This document shows, one piece after another, positions 8,401 to 15,183 of a stretch of DNA of 21,925 nucleotides (its first letter is position 1; each line of letters begins with the position of its first letter). The stretch covers positions 1 to 21,925 of the forward strand of contig JAEWYL010000067.1 of the NCBI GenBank assembly GCA_023395675.1, read 5' to 3'. This stretch comes from Chloroflexota bacterium. GTDB lineage: Bacteria; Chloroflexota; Anaerolineae; Anaerolineales; UBA4823. A program made the position numbers and the translations under genes. A model generated the notes under the pieces. That model was not told where the DNA came from. It searched no databases and saw nothing but the letters and a program-made list of their open reading frames with translations.

Positions 8401-9462
8401 GAGCGGGGCTTTTCGGCCCTGGCGGGGCAGGTCTCGGCGGAGGAGGCGGAGCTCTCGCTCATCGCCGGGCTGATCAACACCCGCCAGGGGAATTTCGAGC
8501 GGGCCTGGGAGCTCTGCCAGCGCAGCCTGGCGGTCGCCCAGTCCCTCGCCGACCCGGCGATCGAGGCCCGCGCCTACAACCTGATGGGCATTGTCGAGCT
8601 GAGGGGCTATGGGAAGACCGCCGTCCAGCGGTTTACCCAGTCCCTGGCCCTTTACGAGCAGCTGGGCAACGTGTACGGGCAGGCCACCTCGCATAACCTG
8701 ATCGCCAACGGCTATTTCGCCCTTTCGGCCCTTTCGAAGGCCGACGAGCACTACCGCCAGGCGCTGGACCTGTTCATCCAGATCGGGAATATTTACAACC
8801 AGGTGCTGGTGAACAACAACCTGGGCGGCATCGCCCTGAAACAGGGGCGCCTGGACGAGGCCCTGGGCTATTACCAGCGCGCGGCGCGCCTGCTGGAGCA
8901 GACCGGCGGCTCGCAGTGGGTTTTCGGCGCGCTGCATATGAATATCGGCCATACCCAGGTGCGCCGCGGAGAGCTGGACGAGGCCCTGGGCCAACTGCGG
9001 GAGGCCGAGGCCTGCTTCGAGCGCTCGCAGGTGCGCGACCTGCTGCCGGAGCTCTACGGCCTGTTCGCCGAGGCGCTTTTCCTGCAGGGCGACCCGGCCG
9101 GGGCGAAGACTTTTGGGGAACGCTCGCTGGAGCTGGCCCGCGAGCTGCAGATGCCCCGCGAGGAGGGCCACAACCTGCGCATCCTGGGCGAGATCGCCCG
9201 GGTGGAGAAGCGCTTCGAGGAGGCCGGGGGGTATTTCAAGGTCAGCTATGAGATCCTGGAGGGGGCCGGGGACGAGTACGAGAGCGCCCGGGTGCAGCTC
9301 TCGGTTGCCCGCCTGTACCTGGAGCGGGGGGAGCCGCAGGGGGCTCTGGAAGCCCTGGCGCTGTGCGAGCCGGTCTTCGCCCGCCTGGAGGCGCGGCTGG
9401 ACCTGGCAGAGGCGAGGAAGATCGGACAGCAGCTGGAGGCCCTGGCGGGCAAAGGGACATAG
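5431..9462 (+). CDS. Tandem class III nucleotidyl cyclase / STAND ATPase / TPR protein (soluble adenylyl cyclase-like)
   Basis: The ATG at 5431 is preceded by GGAGAAAGG. Cyclase domain 1 (about 28-200) has FADISGFT (Asp34) and FSGDAI (Asp86), the two metal-binding aspartates, but lacks the transition-state Asn. Cyclase domain 2 (about 255-430) has lost the first metal Asp (FLRFNG, Arg263) but keeps GDKGSYL (Lys305) and GDAVNLAAR (Asn376, Arg380). One composite active site is therefore predicted, as in mammalian soluble adenylyl cyclase. Next is a STAND/AAA-type NTPase with Walker A GEAGMGKS (475-482) and Walker B-like LLFILENAHWLDE (about 594-606), where Asn600 replaces the usual second acidic residue. 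A TPR superhelix fills about 870-1340. No signal peptide or membrane segment is visible, so it should be cytoplasmic. Product (cAMP or cGMP) cannot be read safely: the base-recognition position on domain 2 appears to be Gly369. Confidence 0.9.
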   Translation: MDAAAVFIPIDRRIALARGQNLPEHTHGAALFADISGFTPLTELLARELGPRRGAEELTRYLNRVYHALITELHRFGGVVIGFSGDAISCWFDGDTGLRAAATAQAMQAAMAQFSLLQVPGCGTVSLAMKAAVAAGPARRFVVGDPEYSLIDVMAGATLERLAGAEHLARRGEVLLDEAAARALGGGVRLDAWRLDEDSGVRAVVLSALGLQVPEQPWPRLAPGRLSEDQVRPWLLPAVYRGLITGRGEFLAELRPAAALFLRFNGIDYEEDSRAPQKLDAFIRRVQEILSRYEGSLIQLTIGDKGSYLYAAFGAPIAHEDDVDRAAFSALELQALPSELAFLEPLQIGITHGRMRVGAYGGAQRRTYGVLGDAVNLAARLMQLAQPGQILAHVEARERAGEDFEWEKLPAVRVKGKSEPVKLYALARARRRRRGPDYGSLFPLPPVGRAEILNRLQEGLNALMQGRGGILRLEGEAGMGKSYLAAHFSRTAKARGARVLLGVSQSVTQGTPYLPWRQIFQHLLASGEGGEIDLQALGEANPDWALRLPLLGDLLALPIPDNPATASMDSDLRRKTLFSLLVEIVQRRARNEPLLFILENAHWLDENSLALPQTLARQAAGNAPLLLLLVHRPEMLGEERLLPELTDLPEARALQLPPMPVEETTLLLQRQLGAPPSRILIEIVMLITRGNPFFAAELVEAMRQEDQLERLENGCWGIAESMLAALQRGDYLLQAEGEWQLKPRVDLSSMSLGVPDSIHKLVLSRLDRLPEEHKLTLKVSSVVGHIIDLALVARVHPEEKELAVIEVEAGRMEAEQVIREEARERLLYAFSHHSLQEVAYETLLYTQRQGLHRALAQVLAQEAPEAVSQIAHHAYLGKDWRLALEYNLKAGERAKELHANQQSIDFFQKALEAARELGEAGTAQNRKQAHLALGELLLSTGQHSLAEEHLGEALALAKSGGDREAQACCCRWIGRMHEQLGQYTPALDWLERGFSALAGQVSAEEAELSLIAGLINTRQGNFERAWELCQRSLAVAQSLADPAIEARAYNLMGIVELRGYGKTAVQRFTQSLALYEQLGNVYGQATSHNLIANGYFALSALSKADEHYRQALDLFIQIGNIYNQVLVNNNLGGIALKQGRLDEALGYYQRAARLLEQTGGSQWVFGALHMNIGHTQVRRGELDEALGQLREAEACFERSQVRDLLPELYGLFAEALFLQGDPAGAKTFGERSLELARELQMPREEGHNLRILGEIARVEKRFEEAGGYFKVSYEILEGAGDEYESARVQLSVARLYLERGEPQGALEALALCEPVFARLEARLDLAEARKIGQQLEALAGKGT

Positions 9463-9467
9463 TTTGA

Positions 9468-10073
9468 ATGCAGCCGCCGGATTATGACGGAGCCATTGCC
9501 CTGATCCTCGCCCGCATGCGGGCCGGTTTATCCCCGAAACTGACTTTCCATAATCTGTGGCATACCGAGGAAGATGTGCTGCCCGCCGCCCGCCGGCTGG
9601 CAGCCTGCAGCGCGCTGCCGCCCGAGGAGCGGCGCCTGCTGGAAGTGGCCGCCGCTTACCACGACTGCGGCTACCTGGAGACCTGCGTGGAACACGAACG
9701 GGCGAGCATGCGCATCGCGGCCGGGATCCTGCCCGGCTGGGGCTTTTCGCCGGCCCAGGTGCAGCAGGTGCTGCGGTTGATCCTGGCGACCCGCATGCCG
9801 CAGCGCCCGAACGGGCTGCTGGAGCAGGTGCTGGTGGACGCCGACCTGGACGTGCTCGGGCGGGAGGATTTCTGGGAGCGCAACCGGGCCCTGCGCCGGG
9901 AGCTGGAGAATAACGGCAGCCGGGCGAGCGAGCGGCAGTGGCTGGAGGCGCAGCTCACCTTCCTGCAGGCGCACCGCTACTTCACCCCGGCGGCCCGTGA
10001 GCTGAGAGAGGCCGGGAAGCAGGCGCATATCCGGCGGCTGCTGGCCCTGCTTGGGGGTGGGGACGGGGGATAG
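9468..10073 (+). CDS. HD-domain metal-dependent phosphohydrolase
   Basis: This 201-residue cytoplasmic protein starts 5 bases after the cyclase gene stop, so translation is probably coupled; no clear separate ribosome site is seen. It has the HD-superfamily metal ligands: His28 and His32 in FHNLWH, His65-Asp66 in AAYHDCGY, and Asp124/Asp126 in VDADLDVLG. The compact layout resembles small predicted HD hydrolases acting on nucleotides or phosphodiesters. Its substrate is not readable from sequence. Its position beside a predicted cyclic nucleotide synthase makes cNMP or nucleotide turnover an attractive but untested inference. Confidence 0.85.
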   Translation: MQPPDYDGAIALILARMRAGLSPKLTFHNLWHTEEDVLPAARRLAACSALPPEERRLLEVAAAYHDCGYLETCVEHERASMRIAAGILPGWGFSPAQVQQVLRLILATRMPQRPNGLLEQVLVDADLDVLGREDFWERNRALRRELENNGSRASERQWLEAQLTFLQAHRYFTPAARELREAGKQAHIRRLLALLGGGDGG

Positions 10074-10148
10074 AGAGGTTCGGTAGTAAAATAAACCGGA
10101 AAACCAGAGGCTGCCGGGCGCGTGCCGGCCCGGGCGTGGGTGTGATGC

Positions 10149-10203
10149 GGGGGATTTGCGCTTTGCGGCGCCCGGTTCAGGCCGGCCGCGCGCAAATCAC
10201 CCC
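10149..10203 (+). other. Intergenic stem-loop, possible terminator of the cyclase operon
   Basis: GATTTGCGC (10153-10161) pairs perfectly with GCGCAAATC (10190-10198), and the stem extends by GGGG (10149-10152) with CCCC (10200-10203) across a one-base bulge. The GC-rich loop can fold further. There is no T-tract afterwards, so a classical Rho-independent terminator is doubtful, but it lies where the upstream transcript should end. Bases 10074-10243 otherwise hold nothing recognisable. Confidence 0.4.
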
Positions 10204-10243
10204 ATCCTAACCTTTGGGTTGCCCCCCACAGCTTAACAGGCGC

Positions 10244-10272
10244 TTGACGGGGAGAAAAAGGTGGGGTATACT
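10244..10272 (+). promoter_or_regulatory. Promoter of the ROK-GH3 transcription unit
   Basis: TTGACG (10244-10249) and TATACT (10267-10272) are separated by exactly 17 bases, a near-consensus sigma70-type promoter. The likely transcription start falls inside the adjacent dyad element at 10278-10299, the classic position for a repressor that blocks initiation. Confidence 0.75.
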
Positions 10273-10277
10273 GTAAA

Positions 10278-10299
10278 TAAGTCCAATAAACTTACAAAG
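10278..10299 (+). promoter_or_regulatory. Putative ROK operator, copy A
   Basis: A 22-base element with dyad TAAGT-N7-ACTTA (10278-10294) followed by CAAAG. It is identical at 18 of 22 positions to the element at 15031-15052, including all of TAAGT and CTTACAAAG. It starts 5 bases after the -10 hexamer of the ROK gene promoter. The predicted ligand is the downstream ROK protein (autorepression); this assignment is inferred from position and duplication. Confidence 0.7.
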
Positions 10300-10383
10300 C
10301 TCCACCTGTAACCGGTCGCTTCGCCTGACCAGTCAGGCCAATGGAATGGCGCCGGGTATGCCCCAGCCCGCCATCCCCTTCAC

Positions 10384-11583
10384 ATGGACAGTCCTATGGA
10401 GAAAGCTACTCGCCAGCAGACGAAAGAACATAATACCCGTCTGGTGCTCAAGACCATCTACCGGCAGGAAGAGGTCAGCCGGGCGGAAGTAGCGCGGGTC
10501 ACCCACCTCACCCGGACCACCGTATCGGATATCGTCGCCGAGCTGATGGAAGCCGGCTTGCTGGAAGAGGTCGGGGTCGGGTCCTCTGCCGGGGGAAAGC
10601 CGCCCATCCTGCTCAACGTGCGCGCCAACGCCCGCCAGCTCGCCTGCCTGGACCTGAGCGGGCCGGAGTTTCAGGGCGCGGTGGTCAACCTGCGCGGGGA
10701 AGTCTGCCGGCGCAGGGGGCTGGCCCCGCAGGACCGCAGCGGCGAGGCAGCCCTGCAGGCGCTGCACCAGCTGCTGGATGACCTGACCGGAAACGCCGAC
10801 GCGCCGCTGCTGGGCATCGGGATCGGGGTGCCGGGCCTGACGGACCCGGAGCGGGGCATTGTGCTCAAGTCCATCCAGCTCGGGTGGAACGACCTGCCGC
10901 TGAAAAACCAGCTCGAAGAACGCTACAACCTGCCCGTGTACCTGATCAACGACAGCCATGCAGCCGCCCTGGCTGAGTACACTTTTGGCGAGCTGCACGG
11001 CGCCTCGAACCTGATCGTGGTGCGCATCGGGGAGGGGATCGGCGCGGGCATTATCCTCTCCGGGCAGCTCCATTACGGCGACGGCTACGGCGCCGGGGAG
11101 ATCGGGCACCTGACGGTGGTCGAAGGCGGGCGGCAGTGCTCCTGCGGCAATTACGGCTGCCTGGAGACGGTTGCCAGCCCCCGGGCCCTGCTCCAGCGCA
11201 TGCACGAGCTGGCGGAATACGACTGGATCTCTTTCTCCGCCCTCCCGGGACTGGAGCCGGGCGGCATCACCTGGGATTTCGTGCGCCAGAGCTTCCAGGC
11301 CGGGGACGAGACCGTGACCGAGCTGGTCAAAGAGGCCGGGCGCTATCTGGGGGTCTCGATCGCCAACCTGATCAGCATCCTCAACGTGCACCGCATCATC
11401 ATCTCGGGCAGCTACGTGGACTTCGGGGAAATGTTCCTGGAGGCGATCAGCGGCGAGGTGAAGCGGCGCGCCCTGCTGACCACCGCGACCGAAACCCGCA
11501 TATTAAATTCAACCCTGGGGCCTGATCACGTCATCCTGGGCGCCACGGCAAAAGTACTCTCGCAGGAGGCCGGGCTGCCTTAG
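10384..11583 (+). CDS. ROK-family transcriptional repressor
   Basis: A 399-residue protein with an N-terminal winged helix-turn-helix (about 15-70; SRAEVARVTHLTRTTVSDIV) and a C-terminal ROK sugar-binding fold. ROK hallmarks are the ND at 189-190 in INDSHAAALAE, GAGEIGHL with His242, and the structural zinc motif CSCGNYGC (Cys252, Cys254, Cys259). The phosphate-loop position reads DLSG from Asp90 and not DxGGT, so it is more likely a sugar-responsive regulator than an active kinase. No good ribosome site precedes either ATG (10384 or 10396), so the start is uncertain. It heads a unit with a GH3 hexosaminidase and a solute-binding homologue, and its predicted operator also stands before the importer genes. 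NagC/Mlc/XylR-type behaviour is inferred: ligand binding would relieve repression. Confidence 0.9.
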   Translation: MDSPMEKATRQQTKEHNTRLVLKTIYRQEEVSRAEVARVTHLTRTTVSDIVAELMEAGLLEEVGVGSSAGGKPPILLNVRANARQLACLDLSGPEFQGAVVNLRGEVCRRRGLAPQDRSGEAALQALHQLLDDLTGNADAPLLGIGIGVPGLTDPERGIVLKSIQLGWNDLPLKNQLEERYNLPVYLINDSHAAALAEYTFGELHGASNLIVVRIGEGIGAGIILSGQLHYGDGYGAGEIGHLTVVEGGRQCSCGNYGCLETVASPRALLQRMHELAEYDWISFSALPGLEPGGITWDFVRQSFQAGDETVTELVKEAGRYLGVSIANLISILNVHRIIISGSYVDFGEMFLEAISGEVKRRALLTTATETRILNSTLGPDHVILGATAKVLSQEAGLP

Positions 11584-11654
11584 CAGACCTGGACCCCCGG
11601 CGAGGGGCGTATTCTCCGCTGCCGGCGGCAGCCGGCCCACACAGGGCAGCCATT

Positions 11655-13238
11655 ATGGAACTCAGGCTCGAACAGTCCATCGCTCAGAAGATCATGATCA
11701 GCTTTGAAGGCGCGGAGCCGCCCGCCGGCGTGCTGGCGCTCATGCGCAGCCGCCCCCCGGCGGGGGTGACCCTGTTCCGCCGCCTGAACGTGCGCTCCCC
11801 GGCGCAGGTGCGGGCGCTGACCGCCGCCCTGCAGGAGGCGGCCCGGGCGGAGGACCGCTCGCCGCTGCTGATCGCCGCCGACCAGGAGGGCGGGCAGCTC
11901 ATGGCGATCGGCGAGGGGACCACGCCCTTCCCCGGCAACCTGGCCCTGGGCGCGGCCGGCTCCCCGGACCTGGCCTGCCAGGTGGGCCGGGCGCTGGGCC
12001 TGGAGCTGGCGGCGATGGGGGTGAACGTTGATTTTGCCCCGGTCTGCGACGTGAACCTGAACCCGCTCAACCCGGTGGTCGGCGCCCGCTCCTTCGGCGA
12101 GGACCCCGCCCGGGTCGCCGAGCTGGCGGCGGGGATGGTCCGGGGCCTGCAGGAGGCCGGCGTGGCCGCAGCCGCCAAGCACTTCCCGGGGCACGGCGAC
12201 ACCGACACGGACTCGCACTTTGGCACCCCGGTGGTCCCCTACGACGAAACCCGGCTGCGCCAGGTGGAGCTGCTGCCCTTCCGGGCTGCGGTGGAGGCCG
12301 GGGTGCGCCTGGTGATGACCGCCCACCTGGCCCTGCCCGCCCTCAACTCGGGCAGCTTTCTTCCCGCCACCCTCTCCCCGGCCCTGCTGCGCGGCCTGCT
12401 GCGCGGCGAGATGGGCTTCGAGGGCCTGATCGCCAGCGACGCCCTGGATATGAAAGCCATTCACCAGGGGAACGGGCTGGCGATTGACGCCATTGCCGCG
12501 GTGGCGGCGGGCATTGACCTGCTGCTGCTCTCCCACACCCACAGCCTGCAGGACCTGGAGAACGTGACCGCCGGGCTGACCCAGGCGGCGGAACGCGGCC
12601 TGCTGTCGGTGGAGGAGATCCGGGCCTCAGCCCGGCGCGTGCTGGAGCTGAAGCGCTGGCTGGCGCATAGAGAGCAGCCCGGGCTGGAGGTGGTGGGCTG
12701 CGCCGCGCACCGGGCCCTGGCCCTGGAGGTGGCCCGGAGAGCGGTGACCCTGGTGCGGGACGAGCCGGGCCTGCTGCCCCTGCGCCTGCCCGCCGGGGCG
12801 CGCCTGGGCGTGATCATCCCCGAACCGCAGGACCTGACCCCCGCGGACACCTCTTCTTACGTGCGGCTCTCCATCGCGGCAGCCCTGCGGCGCTTCCACC
12901 CACAGGTGGAGGAGTTCGTGGTCCAGGTGAATCCGCCGGAAAAGCAGGTGCAGGAGGCGTATAATTTTGCTGCCGGCTGCGACCTGGTGATCGCCGGCAC
13001 CATCAACGCCCGCGAGCACCCGGGCCAGGCCGCGCTGGTCAATGCGCTGCTGCAGCAGGGGCCTCCGACCATCCCCGTTGCCCTGCGCATGCCTTACGAC
13101 CTGGAGGCCTATCCCGCGGCGCCGGTGTACCTGTGCACTTACAGCATCCTGCCGCCCGCGATCGAGGCCCTGGCTGAGGCGCTCTTCGGGGAGATCCCGC
13201 TGCGCGGGCGCCTGCCGGTGAGCGTGCGCGCGGGCTGA
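11655..13238 (+). CDS. nagZ: GH3 beta-N-acetylhexosaminidase (NagZ type), cytoplasmic
   Basis: A 527-residue glycoside hydrolase family 3 enzyme. It carries the NagZ signature KHFPGHGDTDTDSH (175-188), which supplies the substrate-binding Lys-His and the catalytic Asp186-His188 dyad, and the nucleophile Asp262 in ASDALDMK. The N-terminal TIM barrel (about 1-335) is followed by a GH3 C-terminal alpha/beta domain (about 345-527), so it is the longer two-domain form. No signal peptide is visible, so it should act on imported substrates, releasing N-acetylglucosamine or a related sugar. It lies 71 bases after the ROK gene without a visible promoter; a GCTGCC-GGC-GGCAGC hairpin (11618-11632) sits between. 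Exact specificity cannot be read, since some GH3 members accept glucosides or act as phosphorylases. Confidence 0.85.
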   Translation: MELRLEQSIAQKIMISFEGAEPPAGVLALMRSRPPAGVTLFRRLNVRSPAQVRALTAALQEAARAEDRSPLLIAADQEGGQLMAIGEGTTPFPGNLALGAAGSPDLACQVGRALGLELAAMGVNVDFAPVCDVNLNPLNPVVGARSFGEDPARVAELAAGMVRGLQEAGVAAAAKHFPGHGDTDTDSHFGTPVVPYDETRLRQVELLPFRAAVEAGVRLVMTAHLALPALNSGSFLPATLSPALLRGLLRGEMGFEGLIASDALDMKAIHQGNGLAIDAIAAVAAGIDLLLLSHTHSLQDLENVTAGLTQAAERGLLSVEEIRASARRVLELKRWLAHREQPGLEVVGCAAHRALALEVARRAVTLVRDEPGLLPLRLPAGARLGVIIPEPQDLTPADTSSYVRLSIAAALRRFHPQVEEFVVQVNPPEKQVQEAYNFAAGCDLVIAGTINAREHPGQAALVNALLQQGPPTIPVALRMPYDLEAYPAAPVYLCTYSILPPAIEALAEALFGEIPLRGRLPVSVRAG

Positions 13239-13327
13239 TTTTTCAGTAGAATGAAGGTACGGGGCCGCAGGATAAGCCGCCTCCGGCCCGAAAATGGAGA
13301 AGGACAGCCAGTTTAAGGTTGGCGAAT

Positions 13328-14521
13328 ATGGCTCAAGAGATTGAGTTTTCCATCATGGCCCCCAGCGCAGAGGGCATCCGCCCGCTCCTGGATGAGTTCG
13401 AGGCGGAGAGCGGCATCCATGTGCGCCTGCGGCTGTTGAAATGGGACAGCGCCTGGGCGGAGCTGGTGCGCGCCGCGCTCTACAACGACGGCCCGGACGT
13501 CTCCGAGGTGGGCACCACCTGGATCGGCGACCTGGTGGGCATGAACGCCCTGCGCCCGTTCAACGCGGCGGAAATGGCGGCCCTGGGCAAAGCCGCCTCC
13601 TTCTCCCCTGCCGCCTGGCGTTCGGCCACCCAGTACGGCGACACGCGCATCTGGTCCATCCCCTGGCTGGCGGGAGCGCGCCTGATCTTCTACCGCCCGG
13701 CCCTGCTCGAGCAGGCCGGGATTGACCCGCAGGGCGCCTTCAGCAGCGGCGAGCAGATGGAGGCCACCATCGCGCGCCTGAAGAGCAGCGGGCTGCCCGT
13801 GCCCTGGACGGTCCCGACCGGCTTCACGCATACCACCCTGCTCAATATCGCCAGCTGGGTCTGGGCTGCGGGCGGTGAATTTGTCGGGGAGGACGGGCGT
13901 TCGATCCGCTTTATGGAGCCGCCCGCCCTGGAGGGGATGCGGGCTTACTTCCGGCTGGGGCGCTACCTGGCCCCCGAAGTGCGCTTCCTCAACGGGCTGG
14001 AGCCGGACGTGCTCTTCCTGGAGAACTCCGAGACCGCCATGACCATCAGCGGCCCGTGGCTGTTCTGCGAGGCGCGCCAGCGGGTGATCGAAGAGGGCCG
14101 GGCGCGCATGGCGGTGGCCCTGCCGCCCGGGGCGCCCTTCGTGGGCGGCTCGAACCTGGTGATCTGGAAGTACTCGCGCCAGGCGGAGGCGGCGGTGAAG
14201 CTGATCCGCTTCCTGACCCGCACCGGGCCGCAGGTGGCCTACGGGCAGCAGATCGGCCTGCTGCCGGCCCGCAGCGAGGCCCAGGCGCAGGCGCCGTACG
14301 TCAACGATCCCTTCTGGCAGACCGCCGTACGCGGGCTGGAGGTGGGGAGGGCCTTCCCGGTGTTCCGGCTGTGGGGCCTGGTGGAGGACCGCCTGGCGGC
14401 GGTCTTCAGCGCGGTGTGGTCGGAGGTGCTAGCGCAGCCCGGCCAGGACCCGGGAGAGATCCTGGAGCGGCGCCTGGCCCCGGTAGCGAAGCGGCTGGAG
14501 GGGCTGCTGCAGCGGGGCTGA
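13328..14521 (+). CDS. ABC-type sugar solute-binding protein homologue lacking an export signal
   Basis: A 397-residue protein with the family 1 extracellular solute-binding fold: an N-terminal EIEFSIMAP strand, WSIPWLAGARLIFYRP, and TAMTISGPWLF in the second lobe. ATG 13328 is preferred to the in-frame TTG at 13319 because AAGG lies at 13315-13318. Family members normally begin with a signal peptide or lipobox; this one begins MAQEIEFS and has neither. An upstream ATG at 13252 opens only a 21-residue frame ended by TAA, so a signal sequence has not simply been missed upstream. It is 89 bases after the GH3 gene and probably co-transcribed. It could be a cytoplasmic sugar sensor, or a binding protein that has lost its leader. 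Confidence 0.85.
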   Translation: MAQEIEFSIMAPSAEGIRPLLDEFEAESGIHVRLRLLKWDSAWAELVRAALYNDGPDVSEVGTTWIGDLVGMNALRPFNAAEMAALGKAASFSPAAWRSATQYGDTRIWSIPWLAGARLIFYRPALLEQAGIDPQGAFSSGEQMEATIARLKSSGLPVPWTVPTGFTHTTLLNIASWVWAAGGEFVGEDGRSIRFMEPPALEGMRAYFRLGRYLAPEVRFLNGLEPDVLFLENSETAMTISGPWLFCEARQRVIEEGRARMAVALPPGAPFVGGSNLVIWKYSRQAEAAVKLIRFLTRTGPQVAYGQQIGLLPARSEAQAQAPYVNDPFWQTAVRGLEVGRAFPVFRLWGLVEDRLAAVFSAVWSEVLAQPGQDPGEILERRLAPVAKRLEGLLQRG

Positions 14522-14538
14522 GGCTTCTGCCTGAAGCT

Positions 14539-14903
14539 CTATTCCCGCTTCGCATCCCGCGGCCGCGGTTCATCCCCTGCCTGATCCGGCATCCTGCAGG
14601 TCCGGGCGCCCTCGGAGACCTGTGTACCGCGCCTGCGGCTGTTGGCCTGCAGGCTTCGATTTTCCCCGTTCACCAGTGCCTCAAACTCCTTATTCAAATT
14701 TTCTTTGAGCTCTTCCAGCGGAACCCCTTCTTCCGGCGCGAAAAGGATCTGGGTCTGCTTCCGGAGCAGTTCCCGATTTGATGCAGAAGCGTGTCCTCGT
14801 CTGCCGCCTGAATGTGCCAGGATTTTTGGGAGATGGGCAGGGCCTGCGTGCGGCTGCGGGCAACGGCCGCTGTTTCGCCCGAACTGCGCCCCAACCGGAA
14901 CAC
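14539..14903 (-). pseudogene. Possible frameshifted gene remnant, unrecognised
   Basis: On the minus strand a GC3-rich, coding-like frame runs from a GTG at 14903 (VFRLGRSSGE...) to about 14778 (EDTLLHQI). The open frame then continues coherently only in another frame (ELLRKQTQILFAPEEG and onwards) to a TAG at 14539. The second part reads like a natural charged helical protein (EELKENLNKEFEALVNGENR). A single indel near 14778 would join them into about 120 residues. I do not recognise the family. It could also be fortuitous coding potential in a 470-base spacer. Confidence 0.3.
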
Positions 14904-14919
14904 CCGGCGAATGTATGTG

Positions 14920-14960
14920 GGGGATGGGCGGGCGGCGAAGTCGCCCGCCCATCCCCTTTT
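14920..14960 (+). terminator. Rho-independent terminator before the importer promoter
   Basis: A perfect 15-bp stem: GGGGATGGGCGGGCG (14920-14934) pairs with its complement at 14942-14956 around a 7-base loop, followed directly by TTTT (14957-14960). It lies about 400 bases past the solute-binding homologue and 35 bases before the next promoter, so it should insulate the ROK-GH3 unit from the importer unit. Confidence 0.75.
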
Positions 14961-14994
14961 ACTGATTTCTGGGCACCCAATTTCCGAAAGGTTA

Positions 14995-15022
14995 TTGACA
15001 ATATTGAAAAAAGGTCTATAAT
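14995..15022 (+). promoter_or_regulatory. Consensus promoter of the sugar importer operon
   Basis: Perfect TTGACA (14995-15000) and TATAAT (15017-15022) with a 16-base spacer, in a locally AT-rich stretch. It should be strong when not repressed. The likely start site falls in or next to the dyad element at 15025-15052, leaving a leader of about 155 bases before the lipoprotein gene. Confidence 0.85.
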
Positions 15023-15024
15023 AA

Positions 15025-15052
15025 ACTTAGTAAGTACATTGATCTTACAAAG
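15025..15052 (+). promoter_or_regulatory. Putative ROK operator, copy B, with an extra dyad
   Basis: The 22-base element at 15031-15052 repeats the one in front of the ROK gene at 18 of 22 positions; here the dyad is GTAAG (15030-15034) with CTTAC (15044-15048). It overlaps a second perfect inverted repeat, ACTTA-G-TAAGT (15025-15035), absent from copy A, which could give tighter or cooperative binding. It begins 2-8 bases after the -10 box, as expected of a repressor site. Confidence 0.7.
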
Positions 15053-15183
15053 TGACCCCTCCCCGTCCTCTTTCACCCGGCGACCGCCTGTCCACAAGGA
15101 GGTGTTCCAGCAGAAATTTATCCCCCGTGTTCCCGGCGCCTCTGTTTCAGCCTCATTTCTATTTCCCATAGGAGAAGAAAGAC

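Noticed and set aside
1618..9171. A 2517-codon open frame on the minus strand antisense to the peptidase and cyclase genes.
   Set aside because: It is an antisense shadow caused by high GC and codon bias: it crosses two well-supported genes and the gap between them, begins with no ribosome site, and its translation is low-complexity Gln/Arg/Gly/Leu-rich with no domain.
10333..11391. A 352-codon minus-strand frame opposite the ROK gene, and similar long antisense frames opposite the GH3 and binding-protein genes.
   Set aside because: They lie opposite genes with clear family motifs and show no domain, ribosome site or sensible composition.
13252..13317. Small frame MKVRGRR... before the signal-less binding protein, considered as a lost signal peptide or leader peptide.
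   Set aside because: It is 21 codons, basic and without a hydrophobic stretch, ends in TAA before the gene, and no ribosome site was seen.
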